A stretch of DNA of 64,000 nucleotides. It comes from Sweltsa coloradensis (lineage: Eukaryota; Arthropoda; Insecta; Plecoptera; Chloroperlidae). The position numbers and the translations under genes were made by a program. Position 1 is the first letter of the stretch, and the number at the start of each line of letters is the position of its first letter. The notes below the pieces were generated by a model. That model was given only the letters and a program-made list of their open reading frames with translations. It had not been told where the DNA came from and did not search any database. Shown piece by piece: positions 27,201 through 42,200 of this stretch. The stretch covers positions 62,001-126,000 of the forward strand of contig JAMZAV010003239.1 in the NCBI GenBank assembly GCA_024449915.1. Direction: 5' to 3'.

Positions 27201-30200
27201 GTTTGTCTATTTCCATGATGTTTGACATTTCCCATAGTTTTCTTTTGCCATACTTTCCCTTTCCCTTTATCAATCCACTCTTTTTGCTCTTGGTTGCTGT
27301 GTTAAGATGTGCCTTTACTGATGAATGTGACAGATTCTTGACTTCTTGGGGCATTTTGCCGCTCTCTTTGCCAGGTAATCTGCCTTCTCATTACCGTACA
27401 CTTCACAATGTGCTGGAATCCATTGTAGCACTACCTCTCTGGCATCATAAAATAGCCTTAGCAGAAGTACCTTGCATTCTTTCACCTCATAATCCACCCT
27501 CTCTTTACTAGCAATGGCCTGAATAACCGTCTTTGAGTCTGACATTATCACTATTTTCTTATCTTGATGTTCGCTTCTTCTCCAATGCCAACTTTATGGC
27601 CTTCAATTTGCCATCATAATTGCTTGCATTTTTCCTGCTGTACGGGAGTGTTCAAACCTTTTTCAATATACACCAGCCCCCACTATGCCCTCTCCAGGTG
27701 AGGCAGACCCATCAATGTATACATGCAACCATTCCGCTTCTGGATATTGCTTACGAATGTATTCAGTTTAGGGCTGTACGAGTACTCGATTTCTCTAGCT
27801 TTTTCGAGCTTCATTTTCGAGCTCGCGCCGAGCCAAACTTGGTTTTAGGCTCGAATTATTTGTTCCGTGCCTACAAAAACACACAGTTTGTTAATTTTTA
27901 TCAACACTCGACAGACAGTTAATATATCCGTAGGCTTATTAATTATATTTCATTTTAATTTATTTTGCAGCTAACAATTGAGCCTGAAGATTTAGTACCA
28001 CAATTGCCAAGTCCCAAAGACTTACAACCATTCCCAACTGTACAGTCAATCATCTACAAGGGTCATACAGACATGATTCGCTCGATCACAGTCGAACCTC
28101 GGGGTCAGTACTTGATATCCGGATCAGACGACATGACTGTTAAAGGTACGTAAGCCTACCAGCGTGAACTCTGAACGTTACGCGTGGCAACAGCTGTGTG
28201 ACCTGAACTATTGTTGTAGTGTGGGAGATCTGCACCGGACGCTGTGTGCGGACGATCCCCGTGGGAGGGGTGGTGCGCTCTGTCAGCTGGTGTCCCAACC
28301 AGGCGCTGTCTCTGGTGGCCGTCGCAGCCGATAAGAAGGTTCTGCTCATCAACCCGGGCGTCGGCGATCACCTAATCTCCACCAAGACTGACTCGCTGCT
28401 GGAAGAAGCTCCAGAGCAGGACGTTTTAAGTAAGGTTTCCTCTAACTTGGGGAGATTTGCTTAAAAAAATTATCTTTGGGGTTGCACCATTGCTGGTATA
28501 CCAGTATACAGTACATATTTAATTGGTCAAATAAAGTAAATAAATAGGTTGCAATTTGGTCTAACACAGAAGAGATTTAATACAAAATTAATATTTATTT
28601 AATAATGTGGGCCTACTCTTTTGGGCCGGCTTTCCCAGTGATTTCCAGCTACCTATGTTTGTATGTACCTATTGTGCAGCAATTTTTCAATAGGGCCTAC
28701 TATAACATTTTTTAACTCTTAAAAAATAAAAATCATAGGGCTAGTTGGGCCTGTAAACTTGTATGACCATTACCGATATAGAGTATGGGGAAAACTGGGG
28801 AAATATGCATAAATAATTTAGTAGCCACTTAGATACCTACTCTTAGATGTCAAATAAAAAATAACAAAAAATCCTTAGATATCCTTAAATGAAATACTCA
28901 AATCCTTAAAAATCCTTTTTATACCTAAATGTACCATTTTCAATATGATATATTATATCAAATATCAATATACCTACGTATTTCAAAATGTAATTGTTGT
29001 AAATTTTTTTTAAAAAATCAAAAGAGTAGACCTATTTTTAATGATTTGAGGCCAAATAGGGTTGATAAGGTCTCACCATAAATGCATTTTTAACGATTTT
29101 TACTAGGGTGTGCGAGTACTCGAAATGTCGAGTTTTTTTTAGTTTGTTTTTATACTCGACATCGAGTCGAGTTTGGTTTTAGGCTCGAAGTTTTCGAGTC
29201 GAGTTTTAAACACATGAAATCCTATGAAAACTGAAAAGAACCATCATCACAGTAGGGCTAGGCCTACGTACAGAGTCCTTGGCCTAGGCTTATAACAACC
29301 TAGGACTACTACGTGTGTACTGTGATGGCAAAAAGTAGGCCTTGGCCCTAAAGACTGCGTGCTTTCAAAATTATTCGATAAACAACAAAGGAGACTTGGA
29401 TGCGGGAACCAGGAATACTAGGCTTAGGCCTACACAGCATCGAAAACAAACATCCTATCCTTTATTGGTTTCGTTGCGTCTATATCACTAATATTTCAGA
29501 TCAACTATCGAGAAGAAAGAATGACGGTGAATATTCCATTAATGCACTTTTTACGTATCGTTAAAAAATATAAATAAAATCGTTGTTTGCGTAGTTTGAC
29601 ATGTTTTATGTTTCTTCCTTCAATCTTCCATCTTTGCTAAAGATGCTAAGCTTGAAGGCTCATTTACAATCACTTAGCAACACATTAAAACATAACGTAA
29701 CGTACGGTAAAATTAATGTAGTGTTTACATCACATAACAAAACAACAATGGTAGACACTCGGAAACGGGCTGTGATTGGCTAAATTGAGAATAAATAACG
29801 TAACGTACGGTAAAGTTGAGATTGGGTCAACTTCTTCTTATGTTACGTGCGTTACGTTTCTTGTTATGTGATTGTAAACTACACCACTGTTTCCAATGGT
29901 TTCAACTTTCTTACGTTATATTAGGTAGGCTCGTTAGTCGTTTACAATCACTTAGTAATACGTTAATTAAAACATAACGTAAGAAAGTTGAATCCATTGG
30001 AAACAGTGGTGTTGTTTACAATCACATAACAGGCAACGTAACGCACGTAATGTACCGGTAAGAAGAAGTTGACCCAATCTCAACTTTACCGTACGTAACG
30101 TTATTTATTCTTAATTTAGCCAATCACAGACCATTTTCGAGTGTCTACCATTGTTGTGTTGTTATGTGATTGTAAACACCACATTAATTTTACTGTACAT

Positions 30201-33200
30201 TACGTTATGTTTTAACGTGTTGCTAAGTGATTGTAAACGAGCCTTCAATGTCAAACTCGCCGAGCGACACTATTGGACGAGAACGAAAAGAACCAGAGAA
30301 AACGTGTGGCGCGCTCCATCGGCCATCGCTAGAACTAGAGTCGATAAAGAAGGTTAGGGAAACTTCTTTATAGACTCTGCTGGAACTAGTTCCAATCAAG
30401 GGCGCGGAAATAGCGGAATATTCAAATGTGCTGAAATAGCATTGGAGATGCCTAGACCGCAAATATTATGATGTGAGTGCGAATTTGGAGGATTTTTTTT
30501 CGGATTAAAACATCGCAGAAGTATTGTAATGGGGCCAGGAACTATAGCTGATAACATACTGTATAATTTTAATTTTATTGAAATTGACCAGCACAAAGGG
30601 CAGGAAGGTCTCAATAGCCTAATACAAGTACAATAATGTATTTTTTTATATGTTTACAACAGAAAAATCGTTGTGTTCCAAGTGGGCCTACTAAATAAAA
30701 AAAATTAATTTTGAAATGAATACTCGACTCGACTCGACTCAAATTCAAAATGTGCTACTCGCACATCCCTAATTTTTACGATTTCACAATCGCGTTTTAT
30801 GACCCAGCATCTCCACCATGATCCAGCCAGGATTAATAGCTACCCGGCACCTCCACCAAAATTACAAAATTTTGCATTTCTTGTGTAAATTTTGATATTT
30901 ATTATTTATGTATTGCAAATATTCCCACTTATCTATATCACATTGAAATAGATTTTTTTGGCCAGCCTAGTTGAAAACAGCACATTTTTTTAAAATCCGT
31001 AAATTGGAATAAAAATCTGTTGATCCATTTTGTACTCTCAAAGTCCGTTAAAACGGATAAAATCCGTATAAACGGCAACCCTGCCTTAGAGCCTTTTCTA
31101 TGGTCATGATAATTCTTTGTTAAGTGTTTTGAGTGTAAAAAAAGCACCCATAAACAACTACGTGGTTCTTCAAGTTACAAAACAGTAGTAATACGTACTA
31201 CAATGTTTGCTATTTTACTTTTAAGGTAGCGAACGTGTAAAAACAGCAGTGTCATGGGAACAAGCAACTGGAGAAAATTGGGAGAAAGGCATCCGGGTTA
31301 TTATCAATCACTTCAAGGAAGTCAAACAGGTCAGTATAATACTAGATGTTTTAATTCAAGTATTGTGAGGAAGACCCCAAACATGTGAAATTACAGTTTT
31401 TCATTCATGTCTCTAGAATGCTGCAAAATCATTGAAAAAGTGATTTCTGATTAAAGACAGTAATTTGATTTTGTTAGAACTATATATTATTAATCATTAC
31501 CGTATTGTGCCGAATACAGGCCGAACCTGAATACAAGCCGACCCCCTAACTTTTCTTCTTGAAATATGTATTAAAAAACATATGCAAAAGCATATGCAAA
31601 TATTTGCTGGTAAGGGACTTTGAGGCTCTAAATAATGAAAAAAGTGTAGGCTTATTAAGCGAGCGAAGCGAGCATTTCCATATTTTGACTCTGCCGGAAA
31701 AAATAGTCACTGGTTTTGTTTTGTTTTTTTGTTTTTTTTTTGTATGTCTCGCCATAACGTTCGAACGGACAATACTTCATTGGTTGGGTTGATGGAAAGG
31801 TTGACTTTGTTTTTGAATTTTTTAGGCAAAAGTTATTTTTAGCCCACTACTCAAGTTGCACAATGCTGTCACCCCCCACCCCCCACCAACAACTATGTAC
31901 CACTAGCTTCCAGCCAAGACTCTTGTTGCGGCTTTTTTTTGTTTGCGTTATGTGATAAGGTAACAAGACCTCAAAAGCACATTTTATCAGCAAAGCAGCT
32001 GGCGGCTGGAGTTACACTAGAATGTCCGGACCAAGGTCGAGACAGAGTCAGGGAGAGAGAGAGAGCAATGAAGAAGGAGCGCGAGCTAGCGCATTGGCGA
32101 AGGGGACGAGGAAGGATTAACCAGCTGCGCGCAACTCTAACAGAAGTCAGAAATCCTACACTATGAGCAGCGTCCAAGTCCAACTTCAAACAAACCGACA
32201 ATATACGACACAGCAACCCACTTTCAAAAGAATCAACTCCTTGAAATGGAAATGGAGTCGACTCCAAAAGGAGCCGAGTAGAAGTCGAGTACCCAATGTC
32301 ATTACTACCCGGTATCCTTATTTATGAAACTAACATTGAAAGAAGTAGCATACACCGGAATTGTTAATAGGATGGTGGGGTGGTGGAGTGGGGAGAGAGT
32401 TTGCATTTACCAGTATGAGGTCTGAGGCACAGCCCAAGAAAGCCGTTAGTGCCCCTTCCTTTCCACTAAAAGCAAAAACAAATTGCAAATTTTTTTACTT
32501 TTAAATGCCTGAAAACACCTCTAAAATGGCTATATAATATGACTGGTGGTAAGTGATTATGATTTGATATGTTATCAAAATAATTGTGAATAATATGTAA
32601 TTTTCAATTTATTGACTCAAACCAAATTGAAAAAGTTCTTGTTTTTCACCAGTTTTCAGTTTGTGTATAATTTTTTCCCATTTTTGCACATGAGTTGCAC
32701 TCTGCAACATGTAGTAGCACATATAGAGTAAATAATAACGTAAAGTGATTCATTTATTTATTTATTTATTAGCTTACAGGTATTCATATTTTTGTATGGT
32801 GGCAAGGTTCAATATTATATTTAAAAAATACTAAAATATACAGTTTTATAATAATATTACAAAATTTACAAATTTTCCAGAGTTCTTTTAAAATGTATTA
32901 TTTTTTATTAGCCCATCTTTCTGTACAGTGTTCTCAGGTAACAAATTCCATTCACATACTGTTCTATTAATAAATGAAAATTTTCCTACGTCTGTCTTAA
33001 TAATATCATCTTTTAAATTTCCAATCATGATCCCCCCTACCCTTATAAATCCCCCTTTTAAGGAAACTATTGATCTCTCCCCAGCCTGGATAATTCCTTG
33101 ATGCCTTATACAATTTACAGAGTCTGTCTCTTTTTCTCCTCAAATCCAAGGTATCCCATCCTAAATCATTTGTCAGCTTTCCCATACTTTCATATCTCCT

Positions 33201-36200
33201 AATCTGTTTAGTGTTTACAATTTAAATCCGTTTCTTCTGTCCACCACTTTTTTAATCCCTTAACCTTTCTGGCAGCTTTTCTCTGTTTCTTTTCCAATTC
33301 CATTATTTCACATTCATAGTAAGGATCCCAAATTGCCCCTGCATATTATAAAGTTGGTCTCACAAGGGTTTTATAAGCTTGTACCTTTATTTTAAAATGA
33401 AGCTCCTTTCATTATTCGTATTACAAAATTTAACATTCGTACTCCCTTCTTAATAACTGACTGCACTTGCTTCTCCCAATTTAAACCCTGCTCAAGAATC
33501 ACGCCTAAATACTTATAGATTTTCTCCCTCTTTAACACCTCCCCCAAAAGCATATACATTGGATTTCTTACATTAAACTTTTGCCTACTAAATGATGATT
33601 GTATCACCACCTTGAAAGTAAATGGGAAAATACACTGCTTGTCACAGGTCCATTAAATTTGGTCCTGATTGCAGTTGATAGAAAATGTTACTGCCCGTTA
33701 ACTAGCACCATCTATGGGTATGAAGTAAATCTGGAATCTGGTTGAGTAATGCAAGAATATAAACAAATATTGAATGAATCTGAATTGGTCCATCTCTAGT
33801 AGTTGGCTAAACTAAATTAGTACATACAATAACTTTTCTCTGTAATGTTGTACAGGTAGCTTGGCATGGCCGTGGTGACTACTTTGCTACGGTGATGCCT
33901 GACGGACAAAACCGTTCAGTATTGATCCACCAGCTGTCCAAGAGGCGATCACAAGTACCATTCAATAAGTCCAAGGGCCTAATACAATGTGTAATGTTTC
34001 ATCCAGTGCGACCATTCTTCTTCGTTGCGGTGAGTAACACATTCATAGCTAGGTCTACAATAGCACTTTGGGTCCGTAAGTTCAGAACTGGTTCCCTCCT
34101 AGCAGAATTCAGATCAGAACTGTCTCTTTAAAAATATTTCATAATATCATTCACATCCGAGCGTCACACTTGAGCGATGTTTTGAAATTCACACCCCGAG
34201 TGACAAAGTTTCGTATGCAGTGATTGACATCTGAATAGCAGATTTTGTTATCGAGGAGTCAAACTTAGTGGCAAGTATTATGTTTATTACAAGATTTGCA
34301 ACAATAACCAAATCAAATTGTAAACTTGTTCAGTGTCTTCGACGTGATTGCTGGCCCTGGTTGTTGAGATAACAACTAGCAGTGGGAGGGAGGAAATCTA
34401 GGTCTGGCTAACCCGCTGCTAGTGGGATTGAGGGGTGCACGTAATAAATTAATAATACCTACAATCATAATAAATTGTTCGGAATAAATTAAATGAATAG
34501 GCAGGAACAGGTACTGTGTTGTGAGCAGCCTACATTTTGGCACTGTAGTAGACCTATTTCAAATTGTTGGACCATGAGTATAATGCGAGTGCTGTTTTTC
34601 GAACGCCGTTTTCGTAATTTTTTCTTTCTTTTAAGAAAACATGTGGCTCTGGTGAATACAGTACCTCCCACAGTTTCTTGTTTGATTTAACCTACATATT
34701 CTTATTAAATTGATAAAACATGCTTAGGCCTAGATATATTTTCACTTCTTAATGAATGTATTATTGTTATTACTTATTTTATTATTACTTTATTACTGTC
34801 CCCCACTGAAAATCAGTTTTATAACTGAGTGGGTAGACTCTAAATACAATTTTTTTTTATTTATTTATTTATTTATTTATTGTTTTGTTCCAGACTCAGC
34901 GGAATGTCAGAGTTTATGATCTAGCAAAGCAAGAGATGGTTAAGAAGTTATTGTCAAATTCAAAGTGGATTTCATCAATGGCAATACATCCAGGTAAGTC
35001 ATACTCATATCATTGTTTATTTATGATGCATGAGATTATGTAGGCCCTACTCTACTACTTTTTTGCAAATATCATTGGGTTAATTCAATCCAATCATATG
35101 CAGTAGGATCCGCTTTGGAATGGTTTCCTATGTTATGTAGTACTACAGGGCTGCCGTTTTAACGGATTTTATCCGTTTTTACGGATATTTAGGGTGCAAA
35201 ACGGATATAACGGATTTTTAGTCTTATTTACGGATATTTCGTTTATTACGTTTTCTATGCTTATTTTCGTATATTTGAATCTGCGCGGGCTTTTTCGATT
35301 GTAAACATTGAAGGCTGGGCGATAATCGATTCGACTTTAGTAGGGGGCGGTAGCTAAGGGTGGAGCCGTGTCCCAGACATTGTAGAAACTGCTTCTGTGT
35401 AGTAGTAACAGCCCGAACAGTTGCTTTTGGGAGGATGCAAGATAAATTGAACAGCCAAGGACAACAATGGAGATTGGAGCCTACAAAATTGTTTTCTTTC
35501 TTTTTGTTATAAAGTTGGATTATGTGACTTAAACATGAAAAATAGAATAGTATATGATTAAAATGTTATTAACAAGTTCTACAAGACTGCAATGTTATTA
35601 ATAGATACAACACATGGGCTAGGTCAAAATTGATGCAACATTTCTAGGCCTAGCTAGGTGGCTAGTAGGCCTAGAATTTTACAAGTCAATTTAAACAGAT
35701 TTTCTGTAGGTTAAATAGTAACATTTTACATTTTTATTCAATTTTTCAAGACAACAACGGATGTTTCAGTCATTTATATCTAGTCGTGCATAGGCTAGGC
35801 CTTGGCAACTTTTAGGTTATGATGGTAACAAAATATAACATCGCATTTAGCCATTTTCATAGTTTGTTCATGAGAATTAACGTTTTTAGACTTCTCACAG
35901 GATTTTTGCTGATTTTTAATCTCCTCAACAGGATTTGCAAAAAAATGTCAGTGGCAAGCCTGTTTAGAAACTATATGCACTAAGTTAAATACATGTGCAA
36001 CCATGTACCCTCAAAAACAAACATTTTAATGGGAAACGATTACCGTATTTACCTGATTGCAAGCCTACCTTTTTTGACACATTTTTGCAGTTCAAAATGG
36101 CATCCCGGCTTGGAAGAATCGATGGCAAACTTATGAGTATGTAAATGCTACACTTTTTTTGTTAGATGAACTTTTAATCAGGGGTCGGCTTGCGCTCGGC

Positions 36201-39200
36201 GTCGGCTTGTAATCGAGTAAATACTAAATACGGTATTTGAACTGGCTTCTCATTGAAAGTCTTGGAAGATGTTTAAATACTTTTATAATGTTCAAATTTA
36301 AAAATATTTCAAATAATTAAATTGAACTTAAAAAATATGTTGGTGTGAGATAGGATCCAACAGATTACCTTTGAAAAGTGATGGTGACTGCTAAATTTTG
36401 ATAAATAGAGACATAAATAAATATACAAAACACCGAAAACACATGAGACGTTTTGACACGAGATCTTGAACACACGGGAGGGGGGAAAAGCATCTTCTTT
36501 TCTCCTGAGTGATCAAGTCAAGACCTTGTGTCGAAAGTAGGGGTGTGCACTGTGCAGGTACCCGAAATTTCGGGTCAGATATTTAGTGACCGACCCGAAA
36601 ATCGGGTAGGCCCAACCTTTTTGGAATTCAGGGTATTTTCAGGTAAATTTTTTTGGGATGGTGTAGGTCCAGAATTTACACGATTTTTAGTGGAGGTGCC
36701 GGTCCAGAACATTGTGATTGTCATGAGGTAGGTGGTACAATAAACAGTCAATGCAACATCGTTCCGTGAAGTGAAGTGCTCCGCGGAAATAGACTGCCAA
36801 AATAACTAGGGTTGTTGTTGAAAATCAATATATTGATCGATACGATAGATTCCCGAAACGATCAATAATCGATTCAGTCTTCTCATACCTAACCAAAAAA
36901 AATAAATAAAAATTAGTCAAGACATTAATCGCTTTATTCCGTGAAAAACTCCATGGTGAGATCTACAACACGCGTTAGGCGCAAAGTCCAAAGCGCAATG
37001 CATCGCCTCTGCCCTACTGCAGTGTAAGCAACTTGAATGGCTTGCGTGTTGCTGGGCGGCCTCACTCGCCGCGCCTGCAGGCGCCGATTGCTCAACCTCG
37101 CCTCGTCACAACCAATATTGTAGTACGCCACTCAAGGTCAACACAAGCATCAATCGAGATGCATTCCTCCCCACCCCACGCCAACTCGGTATTGCTTTAC
37201 TTCATTCCGTAATGCGAGAGAACTGCTAAGATACTATTACCATAGCGCATTTTTTTTTTTTTACTTTAGCCGTTTAGTTTGCACTGATGAAAATGTTTGT
37301 GCAAAAAATAAAATTTAGTTGAGGTTTTTGCTGTCAGCTTATGTAGCAAACCACCACCAATCTTACCAAATGATCAATCTTGAAAGTCATAGGCCTACAA
37401 CCAAAAACTCTCATTTTTCTGTATAATTTATTTATTTTACAGATCTTTGCAAACAAAATGAAGATAACTTTGAGTAAGTACCCGACCCGAAAATTACCCG
37501 ATACCCGTGGGTATTTTAGTACCGGTACCTGATACCGTACCCGTCCCAAAATTAAATAAATAAATAAATTCGTATTTAGAGTCTACCCACTCAGTCACAT
37601 AACTGATTTTCAGTGGGGGACAGTAAACCAAAGCGACGAGCCAACCCTGTAGGCCCCGACGCAATCGACGAGTGAGCAATCCAATAACCAACCAAAGATC
37701 AATATTTTTAAATAGGAAATATAGCAATCAGTGGTATGGACAGTGCAAACACCCGCGGATCAACGCCAGAATCGACAAGGCCGATTCAGAACAACTTTAT
37801 ATATTTATTATGTGCCTCATTGCTAGAGGTAATGAGAAATGTTGATATAAAAATCCAAATTTCGTTTTATAAAACCCAAATTTCGCGTTTTTTCGCGATT
37901 TCATGTAAATGGTCAAAAACATAGGCCTATGTCTTAAAAAAAAAAAATTAAACGGAATGAAAATTTAAAAAATCCCTTTAAGCCTTTTTAAGTAGGGATG
38001 ACAAATTCCAATCAGTTAGAATCGATCATTGTGACCAACGAATCTATTCAGAATCGCTTCCCAAGCAAAAATAAAATATTTGTACGCACCATTATTTTGG
38101 TGGACTATTGCCGCGGAGTCCGTGATACGCGTCGTTATTTTGGCCGTCTATTTCCGTGGAGCCCGTGACGTCACTAAACGATGTACCGCCCGCTGCGCGC
38201 GTAATTTTCGGTCTGGACCGGCACCTCCACCAAAATTATGAACCGGCACCTCCACCATCCCCCCACATTTTGAGCTCTAAAATGCCTAATTTCGCGAGTT
38301 AATTCGCGTTTTGACCAGTTTTATACAATTTCGTTCGTTATTTCGCGATATACACGAGATTTCGCGAAATTCGCGTTTTGAAAATGTGTTTTATCCATCT
38401 CTAAATGATGTAATTCGTTGACAATATTACATTTTAGGCAATAAAATGGATATTTAAAAAAATTCGCGAATTTCGTTATCACCATTTTTCACTACCTCTA
38501 CTCATTGCTAGTATGGTTCAAAAGTCACCGTTTACAAATATCTAAGACAAGAACTGATGGACTTAAGTCCAAATCAGAAGTTAAAAATCTACTGACTTTA
38601 GCGGGAATCGAACCCTGAACCTTCTGATTTGGAAGCAGGTAGGCTAACCACAAGACCAACGTGCTACCCGCACAGCGCACACCCCTTGTCAAAACATCTT
38701 GTGTTTTTTCTGAGTTTTATATTGTACATATTATTTATTTATGTCTCTATTTATCAAGAAATTCAGCAGCCACCATCTTTCTTCATCTTTCAACTTTTCG
38801 AAGGTAAGCTGTTGGATCCTATCTCACACCAATAGGTATTCCAGCCGATTGGCTTTCTATCAACACTACCTGAACTTAAATTGATAGTGTTGGACACAAA
38901 TTTTTAAGTGTTTTGTTTATTTTCCTTTATGTAGGTTGTTTAATAGCTGTATGCATATGGTAATTGACTGTCAACTAATCAATCAAACAATCTTATCTTA
39001 ATAATTCTGTGTATCATAAGAAGATTACTTAATTAAGTTAATTTACATGGAACAAAATCGAACAAGACAGTAGAACCAAATATACTTTCCTGTATATAGT
39101 AGGCCTAGTGTTACTTCCACAAAGTTTGTTTTGTTAGTACCGTAGTATGTATTCAAAATCTGGGGCAATGGGCTAGCCTATAGGCCTTACATTTTTCTTC

Positions 39201-42200
39201 AAAATGACTCAAATGAACTTCAGAACTCATAATATAGGCCTAGGCATAGACAACTTGAATTAACAAAAAAAACTGTTTCAAAAGACATACCTTTTCAAAA
39301 TTATTTTAATTGTGTAGTAAGACCTCCTTCCATCTTGTTATGTCTGTAGGTGGAGACAACATCCTCGTAGGCACCTATGACCGAAAGATGTTATGGTTTG
39401 ACTTGGACCTGTCAACCCAACCATACCAGTCATTGCGCCTGCATGGCTCTGCAGTACGAGGCGTGGCTTATCATAAACGCTACCCGCTGTTTGCCTCGGG
39501 ATCTGATGACAGAAACCTTATCATCTCCCACGGCATGGTCTATAAGTAAGTAGGATTTTACACTTAGGAGTGGGATGTTGATGAAAGATGAAACTTAGGT
39601 ATTTATGACCTAGAATATTGAACAAAGGCTTACAGTGTAAAGTGCTGCTCCCAATTGGCATAGCATAAGTATAGCACAACACAAGCTCAACATTAAGAAA
39701 AAGGCGTGTACAATTATTGTCATAACGCAGGGCTGCCGTTTTAACGGATTTTATCCGTTTTTACGGATATTTAGGGTGCAAAACGGATAAACGGATTTTT
39801 TGTCTTATTTACGGATATTTCGTTAATTACGTTTTCTATGCTTATTTTCGTATATTTGAATCTGCGCGGGCTAATTTCGATTGTAAACATTGAAGGCGGG
39901 GCGATAATCGATTCGACTTTCGATAGGGGGCGGAGCCGTGTCCTAGACATATTGTAGGAACTGCTTGCTTGCTTTTGGGAGTGGGAGGAGCCATGAACAA
40001 ACAATGAAGATTGGAGCCTACAAAATTGTTTTCTTTCGTTTTTGTTTATAAAGTTTGGATTATGTGATCATAAACGTGAAAAATAGAATTGGTATATGAT
40101 TAAAATGTTATTAACAAGTTCTGCAAGACTGCAATGTTATTAATAAACACAACACATGGGCCTAGGTCAAAATTGTGATGCAACATTCCTAGGGCCTAGC
40201 CTAGGCCTAAGAATTTTTTAACCAGGTCAGATTTAAAACAGATTTTCTGTAAATAAGTAACATTTTACATTTTTATGCAATCTTAATTAAAGCAACCACG
40301 GGCGTTTCTGGCTCATTTATTCTCGTCTGTGCATAGGCCTAGGCCCTAGCAACTTTTAGGTTATGATGGTAACAAATACAAACATAACAACTACTGGCAC
40401 ACCAAATGGTCACCAGCTCCCGTGAGCCTCCCAACCTAAACCTACGCTAACCTTGGAGTCTAGAGGGGAAACAGAGAACTACCTTACCTGGCTGACCTTC
40501 CCTAGTTCCCCTCTCCACTGCCAACAGCGCCTCTTGTACATATTTGTAAATAGTAGCCATTTATTTAGTTAGTAACTCTCTCAACTCCGACGGGTGAACA
40601 AGGCTGTGCAAGCCGAAACGTTTCGTCGTAATGTAACTTGTAATTTGTGTATATATTTGTGTGATCTTCAACTCTACACAGCCGCCGAACTTTTCAAGGT
40701 AAGCTGTTGGCTCCCAGCCTCTATCAATCTTTCCCCAACCAACACTAAACATAACATTTAGCCATTTTCATAGTTTGATCAATGAAATTAACGTTATTAG
40801 ACTTTTCACGGATTTTTGCGGATTTTTAACGTCCTCCAACAGGATTTTTTTTAAATGTCAGTGGCAGCCCTGTCATAACGGAAGCGAGGCATAAAGAAAC
40901 TACAAGGCTGTGTAAAGTTTTCGAAGGCTCATGATCAGCTGACTGCTTGCTGACTTTGCGCAAACTTTTTATTGATGACAGAACCAAGCAAAGGCCTCCA
41001 AGAGCCTATTTTGAAAGAGTATAGGGCCTAGCCCCTACTCATGTAGGGGGCTAAGCCTAAATACCCCTAGGCCTTTTAGTTTCACTGTGAATTTTAAATA
41101 GTGGACCTAGCCCTAGTCTCGTAGTGGCTTCAATGTTATAAAGTAGGGGTGTGCGAGTACCCAAAATTTCGAGTCGAGTCGGAGATTCAATTTTTTTTTT
41201 GAACTCTTAAGTATTTGGGATTCAATTTTTTTTTTTTTAATGATTTTGGTGGAGGTGCCGGGTCGCAGCCCCGCGGGCGAGTGTAAAAACGTAAAAATCG
41301 TTATCCATTTTTGGCACTACCTTACCAACTTTGATTAGTCATAATAGTAACCTCAGTCTTTTGATACAAATTTGTATTCTTCTTGGAAGTTTTGACGTTT
41401 TTGGCACAAATAATAAAAATATGTCACTATAATGTTTGTATCAACATTTGCGGAAGGTACTGTGTACGCCTACTTAAAGACTCGGACTCAGACTCGAATT
41501 GGACTCGAAATCGAGTAATGTTTAGGACTCGGACTCGACTCGAATTAAAAAATCAGGACTCGCACATCCCTATTATAAAGTGTTGTTTTGATAGAAGTCT
41601 TACTTTTTGTACATTGCCTTACATTGTGCCTACTTGTCCTTAAAATTTAACCATCTCTTGAGTTGCGCTTCCGCGCCTACACTATGCTTACGTGAATTGG
41701 GTGTTCAAGAAGCCAGGTGCACTTGTTTATATTTCTTATGCTACACTTACATTGCACTGTGCTCATGGCTATGCCAATTGTGCGCAGCACTTTAGGCTTG
41801 AGGTATAGTAATGCCCAAGTTGCAATGTGGATTCCTTGAAATCGTGTCTGGCCCAGAAGCCCAGTTTTTAAAACCTACATTTGCAGTCACCTATGAAAAC
41901 GAGTGACTTGGAGTGTCACGTGACTACCAAAACATACATTTTGAGCCGAATGCAAGTTTTTAAATTACAATTTACATCACACGGTTCGAAACATACATTT
42001 CATACCAATATTAAACCAGAAGCTTTTCGGCAAACCGTACGTTGTAATTTTAAAACTTGCATTCGGCTCAAAACATCCGTTTTGGTAGTCACGGGACCCT
42101 CCCAAGTCACTCTAGGCGTAATAATTCGCAATTCTGATTATTTGAGGGCTGTTTTAAATTCACAAAGCTTAAACTCAACACACATTATCCCACAACATAT

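Larger units (their letters stand above)
39728..40872. mobile_element. hAT-type MITE, family A copy 3, with nested insertion
   Basis: Ends CAGGGCTGCC and GGCAGCCCTG lie within a perfect 8-bp duplication, TCATAACG (39720-39727 and 40873-40880). Removing the nested 40390-40746 insert and one copy of its 10-bp repeat leaves about 780 bp, as in the other copies. It lies in the last visible BOP1 intron. Confidence 0.92.

Noticed and set aside
38600..38669. Functional tRNA gene
   Set aside because: The B-box is good, but the acceptor and anticodon stems do not fold properly; tRNA-derived repeat is more likely.
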